A stretch of DNA of 64,000 nucleotides from JALYTY01 sp964546935 (GCA_964546935.1 CAZJLJ010000005.1:1-64000); one strand, 5' to 3'; positions 15,900-24,587 are shown, counted from the first letter of the stretch. Numbers and translations: made by a program. The notes: a model not told the origin generated them from the letters alone.

Positions 15900-17192
15900 A
15901 TGCGCCTAGGTTCGTCGTTCGATTATTCCGATGAAGTTCTCTATAACTTCGATCGGAATCAGTCTGAGTTATCGAACCTATCGAAACAACTGGCCTCGGG
16001 CCTGCGGATCAATTCGGCCGCCGATGATCCCAGCGGATACGCTATCGCGACCAGCATTCAAACTATCAGCCAGGGCCTAGATCAGGGGCAGCACTCCGTC
16101 CAGGAAGCTAATAACATGCTTACGGTCGCGGACGGCGCGACGGAGACGGTGACCGAGATCCTTCAACGCATGCGCTCGCTCGCCGTTGAAGCCAACTCAA
16201 CGATAAACTCCGCAGGCGACTTGGCGAACATTCAGGCTGAAATCGATCAACTTGAGCTGGAAATCAATCGAATCGCCTCAAACGCGAACTATAACGGAAA
16301 GACGCTGTTCGACGGCAGTCTCACGAGCCAGCCACCGAACCTGAACAATCAAATCCTTTTTGTGGCGAATCCTAATACCGACGGCGGCAACGGAACGACA
16401 CCCCCAACAACTCCGCCCTCGGGACCATCGCTAATCGTCACCGATCCGACCTTTACGCAAGAGAACCCAGGAGCGGTACCTCTCGATTTCTCGTTCACCG
16501 TTAACTCTTTCGATTCGACGACGGATACGCTTAGCGTGACGTGGACGGCACAGAGTTCCGACGCAACTTTCGGGCCGCCCCAAACCACCACAATTGACGT
16601 CGCCGAAAACACGGACACGGTAAACGGGTTCCCGCCGCCGTTCCCTGGACCGTATCAGCAATTCAATATCTTCGATCAGAACGGAAATCCGATTTTTTCG
16701 TTCGCCTTCAGCAACATCAATCGCAACGACGTTGGTAAAACGGCAGTTCTTGCTACCATTCCGGCACAAGATTATCAGCAAGGCTCAGGCCTGAACGTCA
16801 ACGTCGGCACTGCCGAAGGCAACATCGTTACCGTACAGATCGGGCCGTTGTCCGCCTTCAACTTGGGCATAAGCGGACTCCAAGTCGGCGACGAACTTAC
16901 GAATCAGGCGTCCGAAGGTCGCCTCGACAACGCTCTCAATAGCGTCAATACGATGCGCGCGCAGCTCGGGGCACAACAAGTTTCCCTAAACTACGCGAAT
17001 AATGACGCAGCCACACAAGAAGTCAATCAAATCGCAAGCGAAAGCTCGATTCGCGATCTGAATATCGGGTCGACCGTCACCGCGTTCACGAAGGAACAGA
17101 TTCTCGTGAACGTCGGGACGAGCGTGCTCTCGCAAATGGAAGTCAACGCTACCTCCCTCACGCGAATCCTCATCAGCGCCTTCGGCGGCTAG
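15900..17192 (+). CDS. fliC: flagellin
   Basis: Structural subunit of the flagellar filament, exported by the flagellar type III apparatus. The 430 residues show conserved coiled-coil ends: N-terminal SKQLASGLRINSAADDPSGYAI-type D0/D1 sequence (to about 140) with MRSLAVEANSTINSAGD, and C-terminal SSIRDLNIGSTVTAFTKEQI with ILVNVGTSVLSQMEVNA. A central variable domain (about 150-345) is proline, aspartate and threonine-rich and should be surface exposed. It has no signal peptide, as expected. No other flagellar, hook or chemotaxis gene occurs nearby, so this is an isolated copy. The leader carries a sigma-28-like -10 element and a hairpin. FlgL shares the ends, but the length and terminus fit flagellin better. 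Confidence 0.9.
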   Translation: MRLGSSFDYSDEVLYNFDRNQSELSNLSKQLASGLRINSAADDPSGYAIATSIQTISQGLDQGQHSVQEANNMLTVADGATETVTEILQRMRSLAVEANSTINSAGDLANIQAEIDQLELEINRIASNANYNGKTLFDGSLTSQPPNLNNQILFVANPNTDGGNGTTPPTTPPSGPSLIVTDPTFTQENPGAVPLDFSFTVNSFDSTTDTLSVTWTAQSSDATFGPPQTTTIDVAENTDTVNGFPPPFPGPYQQFNIFDQNGNPIFSFAFSNINRNDVGKTAVLATIPAQDYQQGSGLNVNVGTAEGNIVTVQIGPLSAFNLGISGLQVGDELTNQASEGRLDNALNSVNTMRAQLGAQQVSLNYANNDAATQEVNQIASESSIRDLNIGSTVTAFTKEQILVNVGTSVLSQMEVNATSLTRILISAFGG

Positions 17193-17194
17193 GT

Positions 17195-17213
17195 CCGCGG
17201 GGTTGACCCGCGG
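17195..17213 (+). terminator. hairpin after flagellin, possible terminator
   Basis: CCGCGGG and CCCGCGG form a perfect seven-base stem around a GTTGA loop, starting three bases after the flagellin stop. It is followed by CCTATACTTA rather than a run of T, so intrinsic termination is doubtful; it may instead protect the abundant mRNA 3' end. Confidence 0.4.
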
Positions 17214-17230
17214 CCTATACTTAGTAATGG

Positions 17231-17340
17231 ATACCTCGCTAGGTGAGGCGTCCACGCGATATACAAGCCGCTGCCCCGAAACGTCGAGAGACGCCAAGTG
17301 GGTAGACCAGACTACGCCGAGCTAAGGCGGTGTCTAACGC
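17231..17340 (+). promoter_or_regulatory. M-box (ykoK) magnesium riboswitch
   Basis: The stretch follows the M-box core almost word for word: CGCTAGGTGAGGCGTCC, GATATACAAGCCGCTGCCCC, GAAACGTCGAGAGACGCCAA, GTGGGTAGACCAGACTACGC and CGAGCTAAGGCGGTGTCTAA. This RNA binds several Mg2+ ions and usually turns off magnesium-importer genes when Mg2+ is high. An intrinsic terminator about 135 bases downstream supplies the expected expression platform, so control is probably by premature termination. The genes that follow encode an MgtE-type sensor protein and an NRAMP homologue. Confidence 0.93.
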
Positions 17341-17344
17341 GGCT

Positions 17345-17366
17345 CCCTTCGACGGGCTTGGGATGA
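17345..17366. repeat. REP-like palindromic repeat, copy 1
   Basis: CCTTCGACGGGCTTGGGATG matches the widespread CCTTCGACAGGCTCAGGATG element in 17 of 20 positions; the latter is found exactly at 40543-40565. It lies between the M-box and its terminator. A truncated copy abuts the assembly gap at 24634-24643. Confidence 0.5.
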
Positions 17367-17473
17367 CAGATCCGCTTCAGGATCACAGCACAAGAGCGTC
17401 GCGGGGTTACGATGCGTGGTGCCAAAGCCCGCACGAATGGGGTACGAGCGCGCACCGCGTTCTTCTCTCTCGT

Positions 17474-17508
17474 GCCGGCGCCGGCGAGGCGTTCGGCATT
17501 TTTCTTTC
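17474..17508 (+). terminator. rho-independent terminator of the M-box leader
   Basis: TGCCGGCGCC (17474-17483) pairs with GGCGTTCGGCA (17489-17499) around a GGCGA loop, leaving a small internal bulge, and is followed by TTTTTCTTT. This is a strong GC-rich stem with a U tract, placed 33 bases before the mgtE-like start, fitting riboswitch-controlled attenuation. Confidence 0.8.
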
Positions 17509-17540
17509 GTCAGCCTCAAAACGAGAGGGGGTGAATCGAG

Positions 17541-18851
17541 ATGACCTTTACCGACGGCTTCATCTCCGAACTGGTCGGCCGCAAAGTGACCGTGAACGAC
17601 ACTCAGGTCGGCAAAGTCAGCGATTTTCTGGTCAATAAACCCGACGACGTTTTCCCCAAGATCGATGGACTTGTTATCAAAACGTCGCAAGGCGCTCGAT
17701 TCGCTCCGATCGACACGGTTTCAAACGTAGACACGGAGCGCGGCTCCATCGCGCTGACGAAGACCCCGACGGATCCGGCTCCGCCCGAACGGGAGGCGCT
17801 TCTTCTCGTCGCCGACCTGCTCGACAAACAGATTGTCGACGTTGACGGCCGCAAAGTCGTTCGTATTAACGATATCGAGGTGGCGCGCACGGGTAGCACC
17901 CTGCGCGTGGTAGCGGCCGACGTAGGTGTCGGCGGATTGCTTCGCCGTCTCGGTTTGAAGTCGTTCGGCAAAAAATTCACGCCGGCGATCTACCGCTCCA
18001 TTCCGCGCTCGATGATAGCGTGGGATTCCGTCGCGCCGATTCGCGACGCAAATCCGTCGCAGGTCAATCTTTCGGTCACGCAGAGCAAGCTCGCGCGGCT
18101 CCATCCATCCGAACTGGCCGACATCATCGAAGATCTTTCGAAGCGCGATGCGGCCGCGGTCATCAGCCAACTCGACGATGAAACGGCAGCCGACGCATTC
18201 GAACATCTCGATGCGGATACGCAGCGTTCGCTCATCGAAGACATCGGCACGGAGCGTGCCGCCGACATCATCGAAGAGATGGACTCCGACGATGCAGCCG
18301 ATCTGCTCTCCGAGCTGGACGAAGAACAGCAACGCAAGCTGCTCGCGGAGATGAACGACTACACCGCGGGCGAACTGCGCGAACTCGTAAAGTACGACGA
18401 GGATACCGCGGGCGGCTTGATGACGACGGATTATTTGTGGATCTATCCACACCGTACGACCGTCGCAACGATGAAGAAAATTCGAGAGATCGCTCCCGAA
18501 TCGGAATTCATTTATTACCTTTACGTCGTCGACAAGCAAGACACGCTGATCGGCGTGTTGAGCCTACGGACACTCTTGCTCGCGCTTCCAACAGCCTTTA
18601 TCGAACGGATCATGGAGACGGACGTAATCACGGTGCCGCCCGATATGCCCAAAGAAGATGTCGCCGCGACGATCGCCCGCTACGATCTTCTCGCCGTACC
18701 CGTTGTCGACGAGCGCGGCAAGATGCTCGGCATCGTTACGGTCGACGACGCGATCGATGCCATTATGCCGGAAGACCTGGCACGAAAACTCCCGCACTTC
18801 ACCGTGAAGCGCCGGACCGGTGCAGTTTCGAGCCAGGTCGCGGGTGGATAG
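17541..18851 (+). CDS. soluble PRC-barrel / MgtE-N / CBS protein lacking the MgtE channel domain
   Basis: 436 residues, ATG preceded by GAGAGGGGGTG. The N-terminal 165 residues contain PRC-barrel-like segments (MTFTDGFISELVGRKVTVND; second half near ADLLDKQIVDVDGRKVVRI). Residues about 175-285 are the MgtE N superhelix (LARLHPSELADIIEDLSKRD, DDAADLLSELDEEQQRKLL). Residues about 290-420 are a CBS pair (TAGGLMTTDYLWIYPHRTTV, LAVPVVDERGKMLGIVTVDD). True MgtE proteins continue with five membrane helices; here the frame ends after CBS with none. In MgtE the N and CBS domains sense cytosolic Mg2+. Paired with the overlapping NRAMP gene and the M-box, this is probably the Mg2+-sensing partner of that transporter. 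The partnership is inference. Confidence 0.88.
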   Translation: MTFTDGFISELVGRKVTVNDTQVGKVSDFLVNKPDDVFPKIDGLVIKTSQGARFAPIDTVSNVDTERGSIALTKTPTDPAPPEREALLLVADLLDKQIVDVDGRKVVRINDIEVARTGSTLRVVAADVGVGGLLRRLGLKSFGKKFTPAIYRSIPRSMIAWDSVAPIRDANPSQVNLSVTQSKLARLHPSELADIIEDLSKRDAAAVISQLDDETAADAFEHLDADTQRSLIEDIGTERAADIIEEMDSDDAADLLSELDEEQQRKLLAEMNDYTAGELRELVKYDEDTAGGLMTTDYLWIYPHRTTVATMKKIREIAPESEFIYYLYVVDKQDTLIGVLSLRTLLLALPTAFIERIMETDVITVPPDMPKEDVAATIARYDLLAVPVVDERGKMLGIVTVDDAIDAIMPEDLARKLPHFTVKRRTGAVSSQVAGG

Positions 18852-20297
18852 CGGAGCAATCGAAGAGAGCCGGCCCCGGTGGCGTTCGCTGTTGCGATCG
18901 CTGCTGTTGTTCCTTGCCGTCTTAGGCCCGGGATTCGTCACCGCATCGGCCGGAAACGACGTCGGCGGCATTGCAACGTACTCTGCGGCTGGAGCGCAGT
19001 TCGGCTACAGCATTATTTGGGTGCTTGTGCCGCTTGCCGTTGCTCTCATCGTGGTTCAGGAAATGTCGACCCGCATGGGTGTGGTTACGGGCAAGGGCCT
19101 TGCCGCGCTCTTCAGAGAGAACTTCGGTGTAAGGATCTCGGTGCTCGCGATGCTGATCTTGTTCTTCACGAACACGCTTCTCACGGCGACGGAGTTTGCC
19201 GGCATTGCAGCAGCATCCGAAATTTTTGGGCTCTCCCGATATATCGCCGTACCGGTAGCCTTGCTGTGTGTCTTCTTCTTCGTGCTGCGATTCGACAACA
19301 AAGTCGTCGAGCGGACGTTCGTCGTTTTGTCGTTGATTTACTTAACCTACATCGTCTCGGCAATTCTTGCGCATCCCGATTGGCACGAAGTCGTCCGCGG
19401 CACGCTCATACCAACGTTTCAATTCTCCACGCCGGGCTGGGTCACGATGGTAGTGGGCATCATCGGAACGACGATCTCGCCATACATGCAATTCTTTCTG
19501 CAATCGGCGGTCGTTGAAAAGGGCACGCGCGAAGAAGAGCTGCCCCTTGCGCGAGCCGACGTGATAAACGGTTCAGCTCTCGCGATCGCGCTTGCCGGTT
19601 TCATGATGATCGCGAGTGCGGCGACGATCTACGTCGCGAACCAGCATGGCGCAAATTTGCATCCGCAGCAGGCGGCGGATTTCGCGGTCGCGCTGAAACC
19701 CCTCGCCGGCCGGCTTGCATCNNNNNNNNNNNNNNNNNNNNNNNNNNNNNNNNNNNNNNNNNNNNNNNNNNNNNNNNNNNNNNNNNNNNNNNNNNNNNNN
19801 NNNNNNNNNNNNNNNNNNNNNAGCAGGCGGCGGATTTCGCGGTCGCGCTGAAACCCCTCGCCGGCCGGCTTGCATCCGCCGTTTTCGCGATCGGGATTCT
19901 AAACGCGGGGCTTTTCACCGCAACCGTTCTGCCGCTCTCAACGAGCTATATCATCTGCGAAGCGCTCGGATTCGAGGCAGCGATCGACCGAAAATTCTCC
20001 GAGGCGCCCTTTTTCTTCACCACCTTTGCGGCGGGCCTGATTCTCGGCGCGGGGTTTGTCTTAATCCCACACCTGCCGCTCCTTCAACTCATTCTGTTCG
20101 CTCAGAACCTGCAAGGCATTCTGTTGCCGTTCGAGCTCGTGTTGATGCTGATCATCATCAACCGGAAGTCCGTCATGGGTGAATACACGAATTCGCGCTT
20201 AGCCAATATCATCGCGATTGTTACCATCGTCGCAATCGGCGGTTTATCGCTACTCTACGTCGGCGGACAGTTTATTCCGAAGCTTCTTGCCGGATGA
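18820..20297 (+). CDS. NRAMP-related transporter, probably Mg2+ (NRMT-like); interrupted by assembly gap
   Basis: Inner-membrane divalent-metal symporter of the SLC11/NRAMP fold. In TM1 the canonical DPGN is DVGG (GPGFVTASAGNDVGG, D47). In TM6 the canonical metal-binding MPH is SPY (TTISPYMQFFLQSA), losing the methionine that selects transition metals. Such changes are known in NRAMP-related magnesium transporters, and the M-box upstream agrees. The frame starts inside the preceding gene (ATG 18820, GTG 18844 alternative). The 100 N at 19722-19821 interrupt it, but the 55 bases on either side are identical; collapsing them restores one frame through AVFAIGILNAG to the TGA at 20295-20297, with no residue lost. 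The true length would be about 440 residues. The end overlaps the convergent GGDEF gene by 26 bases. Confidence 0.85.
19667..19876. other. assembly gap (100 N at 19722-19821) with duplicated 55-base edges
   Basis: Bases 19667-19721 and 19822-19876 are identical (55 bases, beginning AGCAGGCGGCGGATTTCGCG). This is what unmerged contig ends of a k=55 assembly look like. The gap is therefore artificial and the region should be collapsed to a single copy. Confidence 0.9.
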
Positions 20298-22080
20298 CGA
20301 CGCGCTTCTTCGTAAGATCGCGCCGCGCGAGTTCTTGATTCGCAAAAGCCCACCGATTGCGGCCTTCGCGTTTGGCGCGGTAGAGCGCCCGATCCGCTGA
20401 CTCCATCAACTCCGCGATCGTTGCGCCGTCACCGGGATAGAGCGCGATGCCGATGCTTATTCGCACGTCGTGCGGAGCGCCGTCGACGACGATCGGTTCT
20501 TGCATCGCGACGCTAAGCTTTCTGGCCAGATCCGCGGCATCGCTCGGCCCGTCGACAATCGGCTGAAGAATCACAAACTCATCACCGCCGAAGCGCGAGA
20601 CCGTATCGCTTTCGCGCAATGCTGCGCGGAACCGCAGCGCCACCTCTTTAAGCGTTTCATCGCCGACCGTGTGGCCATAGTCATCGTTGATTTCTTTGAA
20701 TCTGTCGACGTCGATGTACATCACGGCGAAGTCACGTCCGTATCGCCGCGCCGTTGCGAGCGTGTGCTCGATTCGGTCGCTGAAGAGCACCCGGTTGGGC
20801 AATCCTGTCAGCGCGTCGTTAAACGCCATCTGCTCGATACGCTCGTTCTGAGCCGCACGCTCGAGCGCCGCCGCGATGAAGAGTCCCATCAATTGCGCGA
20901 GATCGCGTTCGCGTGAATCCATTTCTTCGCGCGGTACGCGTGATGCGAAAACCATCGCGCCGTAGATCTGATCGAACACGGCGAGTTGGATCGCGAAATA
21001 GGATCGCCATGGCGCCGTTGGACGCGCCGGATCGTTTTTCCACTCCGCTAGGTCCATATCGGGCACGAAAATCGAATCGCGCTTGCCGACGAGATGTCGC
21101 GACATCGAAGAATGCATAGGGTAGATGCCGCCTTTGGTGATGACGGAATCACGACCGACCGCGTTCCGAATCAGCAGACGATCGTTTTGAAACTGCGTGA
21201 CGTACCCATAGTCCCAACCGAAGAGTTCTAGACCGAGACTAAGCGTTGCGTCGATTTGCTCGTCCAGCGATTCACCACGCGTCGCGGCCACCATATACAA
21301 ACGGCGAATCTGTTCGCGTTGTTCGTCGATGGAACGCTCTGCCGTCTTCTGCGCCGCGACATTTTTGAAAATCGCGTAAGCGCCGCGAATCTCGGGGCCG
21401 ACGCGTAACGGCACGAGCTTGAGTTGCACGTCAATACGGTTGCCGAGACGATCGAGTAAGAGCGAATCGTCTTCGACTGCTTCGCCCCTCATCGCGCTGC
21501 GCAGCGCTTCAGCCGCCGCGGCACGTTGTTCCGGTGCAACGAGTTCCGTCCACGGTTTGCCCACGAGCTGCTCGCCGTAGAATCCCGTCTCGCTTTCCAG
21601 ACCGACGTTCACGCGTGAAATCGAGCCGTCGCTTTTCAGCTCCATGATACCGTCCGGATGGTACTCGAAGAGCGAACGGAACCGTTCTTGGTTGATCGAA
21701 AGCGATTCTTCCGCCGAGCGCAACGCGACGATATCGCGCGCCTGCGCGAAGACGCCGACGATCTGCTCGGCGTAGCGCGCCGGAAAAAAATAGCACTCGA
21801 CGGGAATTACAGTGCCGTCTTTGTGGCGAGCGTGCGTATCGAAGTGATCGGTGGCACCGGCAAGCGCCGTTTGAATCGCGCTCTCGATGCGATCGAAGTC
21901 GCCCGGGTCCATATGCTCGCGGTAGGTTACGCCTTCGAACTCTTCGGCCGTGTATCCTGAGAGCAGCTGTGCCGCCTCGTTCGCGCACATGACGGCTCCC
22001 CGCGCGTCGTAGAGCACGACCGCGTCGGGAGTGTCTTCATACAGCGAGATCAGCGCCTCGCGCAACATGCCGAAATCCAT
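20272..22080 (-). CDS. PAS-PAS-GAF-GGDEF diguanylate cyclase
   Basis: 602 residues from ATG at 22080 (22122 is an alternative). Two PAS domains (about 1-120, ISLYEDTPDAVVLYDARGAV; about 125-250, LFEYHPDGIMELKSDGSISR) are followed by a GAF-like region (about 255-430) and a GGDEF domain. RFGGDEF lies at 496-502 with an RESD inhibitory I-site five residues before it, so the cyclase should be active and feedback-inhibited. It makes the second messenger c-di-GMP in response to an unknown signal sensed by PAS/GAF. No transmembrane helix is seen, so it is cytosolic. Divergent from the PucR-type regulator with 40 bases between starts. I rejected the longer frame to 22467 as antisense to that gene. 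Confidence 0.92.
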   Translation of the reverse strand: MDFGMLREALISLYEDTPDAVVLYDARGAVMCANEAAQLLSGYTAEEFEGVTYREHMDPGDFDRIESAIQTALAGATDHFDTHARHKDGTVIPVECYFFPARYAEQIVGVFAQARDIVALRSAEESLSINQERFRSLFEYHPDGIMELKSDGSISRVNVGLESETGFYGEQLVGKPWTELVAPEQRAAAAEALRSAMRGEAVEDDSLLLDRLGNRIDVQLKLVPLRVGPEIRGAYAIFKNVAAQKTAERSIDEQREQIRRLYMVAATRGESLDEQIDATLSLGLELFGWDYGYVTQFQNDRLLIRNAVGRDSVITKGGIYPMHSSMSRHLVGKRDSIFVPDMDLAEWKNDPARPTAPWRSYFAIQLAVFDQIYGAMVFASRVPREEMDSRERDLAQLMGLFIAAALERAAQNERIEQMAFNDALTGLPNRVLFSDRIEHTLATARRYGRDFAVMYIDVDRFKEINDDYGHTVGDETLKEVALRFRAALRESDTVSRFGGDEFVILQPIVDGPSDAADLARKLSVAMQEPIVVDGAPHDVRISIGIALYPGDGATIAELMESADRALYRAKREGRNRWAFANQELARRDLTKKRVVIRQEASE

Positions 22081-22120
22081 GGTTCGAAGAACGGGCAACT
22101 CTTTCGCCGAAAGCAGCCGC

Positions 22121-23290
22121 ATGACTCCCGGCGGGATCGTTGAGTTTGCCGAAGAGCTGGCGCGGATTGCCGCGGCCGGCGGAGGCTGCAACGCCCTTGC
22201 GGCGTCGCTGGCCCAAGCCACGGGCGGCGGCGTGTTGGTGGAAGACAGCGACTGGCGCCACATTGCCGCGGCCGGCACCGGAACGATCCCCGCGACGGCG
22301 CGCGATCTTTTCGAGCTGACGTCCGAACTGGATAGACTTCCGCGTCCGCATCGCAACGGCCGCGCCGGCGTCACTATCTCGATTCTGGCGGGAACCGCCC
22401 ATCTTGGATGGCTCTCCCTCTTCTCGAGCACCACGGATCCGCAAGTCGAAGCACTGCTTCGCCTCACCGCTTCTTCAATGGCCGTGGAACTGGCGCGAGA
22501 ACAAAGCGGCGGCCGGGGCCGCCGCCGTAGCTTTTGGGAACGCCTTGCAACCGGCGCTTACGCCGATACGCATGCGGTGCGCGATGATGCGGCGACGCGC
22601 GGAGTAACGGTCGCACCCCAATACGTTGTAGTTGCCCTTGAAGGCGAGTCCGCGGACGACGCGAGCGGCATGGTGACGCTGCGCAACCTCGCGGCCGAAG
22701 CTTTTCATGCCGGCGATGCAGAGATGGGAATCCTCGAGCGCGGAACGCGTCTGCTGGTTCTGGTTCCCGCGGCACGTGAAGTAGACGTTGAAAACGCGCA
22801 AACCGCCGCTACGCTACTGCCGAAAACGGCCGCAAAGCGGAAGCTTCCGCTGAAGTTCTCGGGCGGCGTAAGCTCGGCGGTTTCAACACTCGATGTACCG
22901 CGTGGCATTGCCGCGGCGGAAACCGCGCTTGCGATCACGCGGCGCCTCTACGGCGATGCGCGGGTCGCCGCGTATGTCGATTTGGGAGTCTATCCGTTTC
23001 TGTTCGAAGGCGCTGACGTCGAGGCGCTGCGCTCGTTTGCTACGTCGGTTCTTGCACCACTGCGCGATTACGATGAGAAACATCAAACCGAGTTGGAGCG
23101 CACGCTTCGTTTGTACTTCAGCGTTGGAGAGAACGTGAAAACCGCTTCGGAACAGCTTAACGTCCACCGGCACACAGTCTTTTATCGTCTTCGCCAGATC
23201 GGCGAAATCTCCGGACGTTCCCTCGAGAACGCCCACGATCAACTCACTCTTCGTCTAGCGATTGCGATTGATGCACTCCACACCGCCTAA
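22121..23290 (+). CDS. PucR/CdaR-family transcriptional regulator
   Basis: About 390 residues. The C-terminal 60 residues carry the PucR-type helix-turn-helix: LRLYFSVGENVKTASEQLNV followed by HRHTVFYRLRQIGEISGR. Upstream lies the GGDEF-like central region of the family (VDVENAQTAATLLPK ... GVSSAVSTLDVPRGIAAAET), and the N-terminus is an unassigned sensory region (about 1-130). The start at ATG 22121 was preferred over the longer frame from 22031, which would run into the divergent gene. Its end overlaps the glutamine-synthetase-like gene, suggesting that it controls or is co-expressed with it. PucR proteins often activate purine, sugar-acid or amino-acid catabolism; the ligand here is unknown. 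Confidence 0.85.
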   Translation: MTPGGIVEFAEELARIAAAGGGCNALAASLAQATGGGVLVEDSDWRHIAAAGTGTIPATARDLFELTSELDRLPRPHRNGRAGVTISILAGTAHLGWLSLFSSTTDPQVEALLRLTASSMAVELAREQSGGRGRRRSFWERLATGAYADTHAVRDDAATRGVTVAPQYVVVALEGESADDASGMVTLRNLAAEAFHAGDAEMGILERGTRLLVLVPAAREVDVENAQTAATLLPKTAAKRKLPLKFSGGVSSAVSTLDVPRGIAAAETALAITRRLYGDARVAAYVDLGVYPFLFEGADVEALRSFATSVLAPLRDYDEKHQTELERTLRLYFSVGENVKTASEQLNVHRHTVFYRLRQIGEISGRSLENAHDQLTLRLAIAIDALHTA

Positions 23291-24587
23291 CCCTCCTCGC
23301 GCGCAACATAAGCGCGATGCCGTCAAGCTTGCCAAAGAACGCAACGTGCGTTTCGTGCGCTTGGTGTTCGCCGATATCTTCGGCGTAAGCAAGAACGTCT
23401 CGATTCCGGTTACCGAACTGGAAGCTGCCCTCGAGGGGCGCGTGACTTTCGACGGCGGATCCATCGACGGTTTCGTCCGGGGCGAAGAACTCGACATGGT
23501 GTTGCGTCCGGATCCCTCGACGTTCGCGCTCTATCCGTGGTCGAGCGACGGCGCTGCCGAAGCGCGTTTGATTTGCGATATCGCAATGCCGGACGGTTCT
23601 CCGTTCGAAGGCGATCCGCGAACGACGCTGCAGCGGGCGATCGAAAGTGCGCAAACGCATCTTCCAAATCTCCAAATCGGTTTGGAGACCGAGTTCTATC
23701 TCTTCGAACGGCGAGAGACGGATTACGGCTCAACGGCAACTTCGGACGTTGGCTCCTACTTCGACTTCTCTGCCAACGACATGGGGGAAGACGCACGAAA
23801 TGCGATCGTAGCAGCGCTGCAGTCGATGGGGATTCGCGTTGCGTCGGCGCATCACGAGCATGGTGCGGGACAACACGAGATCGATCTCGCCTACGACGAT
23901 CCTCTTGCCGCAGCCGATAACGTCTTAACGCTGCGCACCATCGCGAAACATATTGCAGCGCAGTTCGGCTTGGACGCAACGTTTATGCCGAAACCGGCGG
24001 AAGATCGAGCCGGCAGCGGTTTGCACGTGGAGTTCCTGCTGGGCGAAGACGTCGATGAAGACACGATGTTGTACGTCGTCGGGGGTCTGCTGGCGCACGC
24101 TCCGGCCACCACTGCGATTTGCAATCCGACGGTAAATTCATACAAGCGCCTCGTTGCTGCATGGGATGCGCCGATTTATACTGTCTGGTCCGAACGCAGT
24201 GCAAATGCGCTCGTTCGCGTGCCGCCCGCCGAGCGTCCGCGCCACATCGAAATGCGCAGTCCGGACCCGGCTTGCAATCCTTATCTCGCACTCGCCGTTT
24301 TACTTGGAGCAGCGGTAGACGGAATCGTGCACAGCACGTTGCCGGGCCACGCGTTTTCGGGTTCGACGTATGCGCTCACCGAGCGCGATCGTCACGAACG
24401 CGGAATCGGAACGCTGCCGAAATCGCTTCGTCAGGCGATCACTGAATTAGATAAAGATGCGGTAGTGCGTTCCGCGCTCGGCGACCACTTGTTCCATGCT
24501 TTCCGCGACGCAAAACTTGCCGAATACGAACAATACCGCCGCGCCGTCCACCCTTGGGAACACCGCGCTTATCTTCGGCTGTATTAA
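23271..24587 (+). CDS. type I glutamine synthetase family protein
   Basis: 438 residues, ATG 23271 (TTG 23262 possible), overlapping the regulator by 20 bases. The N-terminal beta-grasp domain (FVRLVFADIFGVSKNVSIPV, FDGGSIDGF) and the catalytic domain are complete: GLETEFYLFE (metal glutamates), HHEHGAGQHEIDL, GSGLHVEF, NPTVNSYKRLV and RSPDPACNPYLALAVLLGA. It has the short GSI-alpha length, and no adenylylation-type insertion is evident. It may make glutamine from glutamate and ammonia, but GSI relatives also ligate polyamines or amines. GSGLHVEF in place of the usual GSGMHVHQ is a local departure in the active site. Pairing with a PucR regulator rather than nitrogen genes hints at a specialised substrate. 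Confidence 0.88.
   Translation: MHSTPPNPPRAQHKRDAVKLAKERNVRFVRLVFADIFGVSKNVSIPVTELEAALEGRVTFDGGSIDGFVRGEELDMVLRPDPSTFALYPWSSDGAAEARLICDIAMPDGSPFEGDPRTTLQRAIESAQTHLPNLQIGLETEFYLFERRETDYGSTATSDVGSYFDFSANDMGEDARNAIVAALQSMGIRVASAHHEHGAGQHEIDLAYDDPLAAADNVLTLRTIAKHIAAQFGLDATFMPKPAEDRAGSGLHVEFLLGEDVDEDTMLYVVGGLLAHAPATTAICNPTVNSYKRLVAAWDAPIYTVWSERSANALVRVPPAERPRHIEMRSPDPACNPYLALAVLLGAAVDGIVHSTLPGHAFSGSTYALTERDRHERGIGTLPKSLRQAITELDKDAVVRSALGDHLFHAFRDAKLAEYEQYRRAVHPWEHRAYLRLY

Noticed and set aside
17195..17213. Strong intrinsic terminator after flagellin
   Set aside because: The 7-bp stem is perfect but no U tract follows, so it is kept only as a low-confidence hairpin.
19667..19876. 55-base direct repeat as a biological tandem duplication or att sites
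   Set aside because: The same exact length recurs at the second gap and both pairs flank 100 N, the signature of unmerged contig overlaps.
18820..20297. NRAMP gene as a pseudogene
   Set aside because: Collapsing the duplicated edge restores a full-length frame with all helices.
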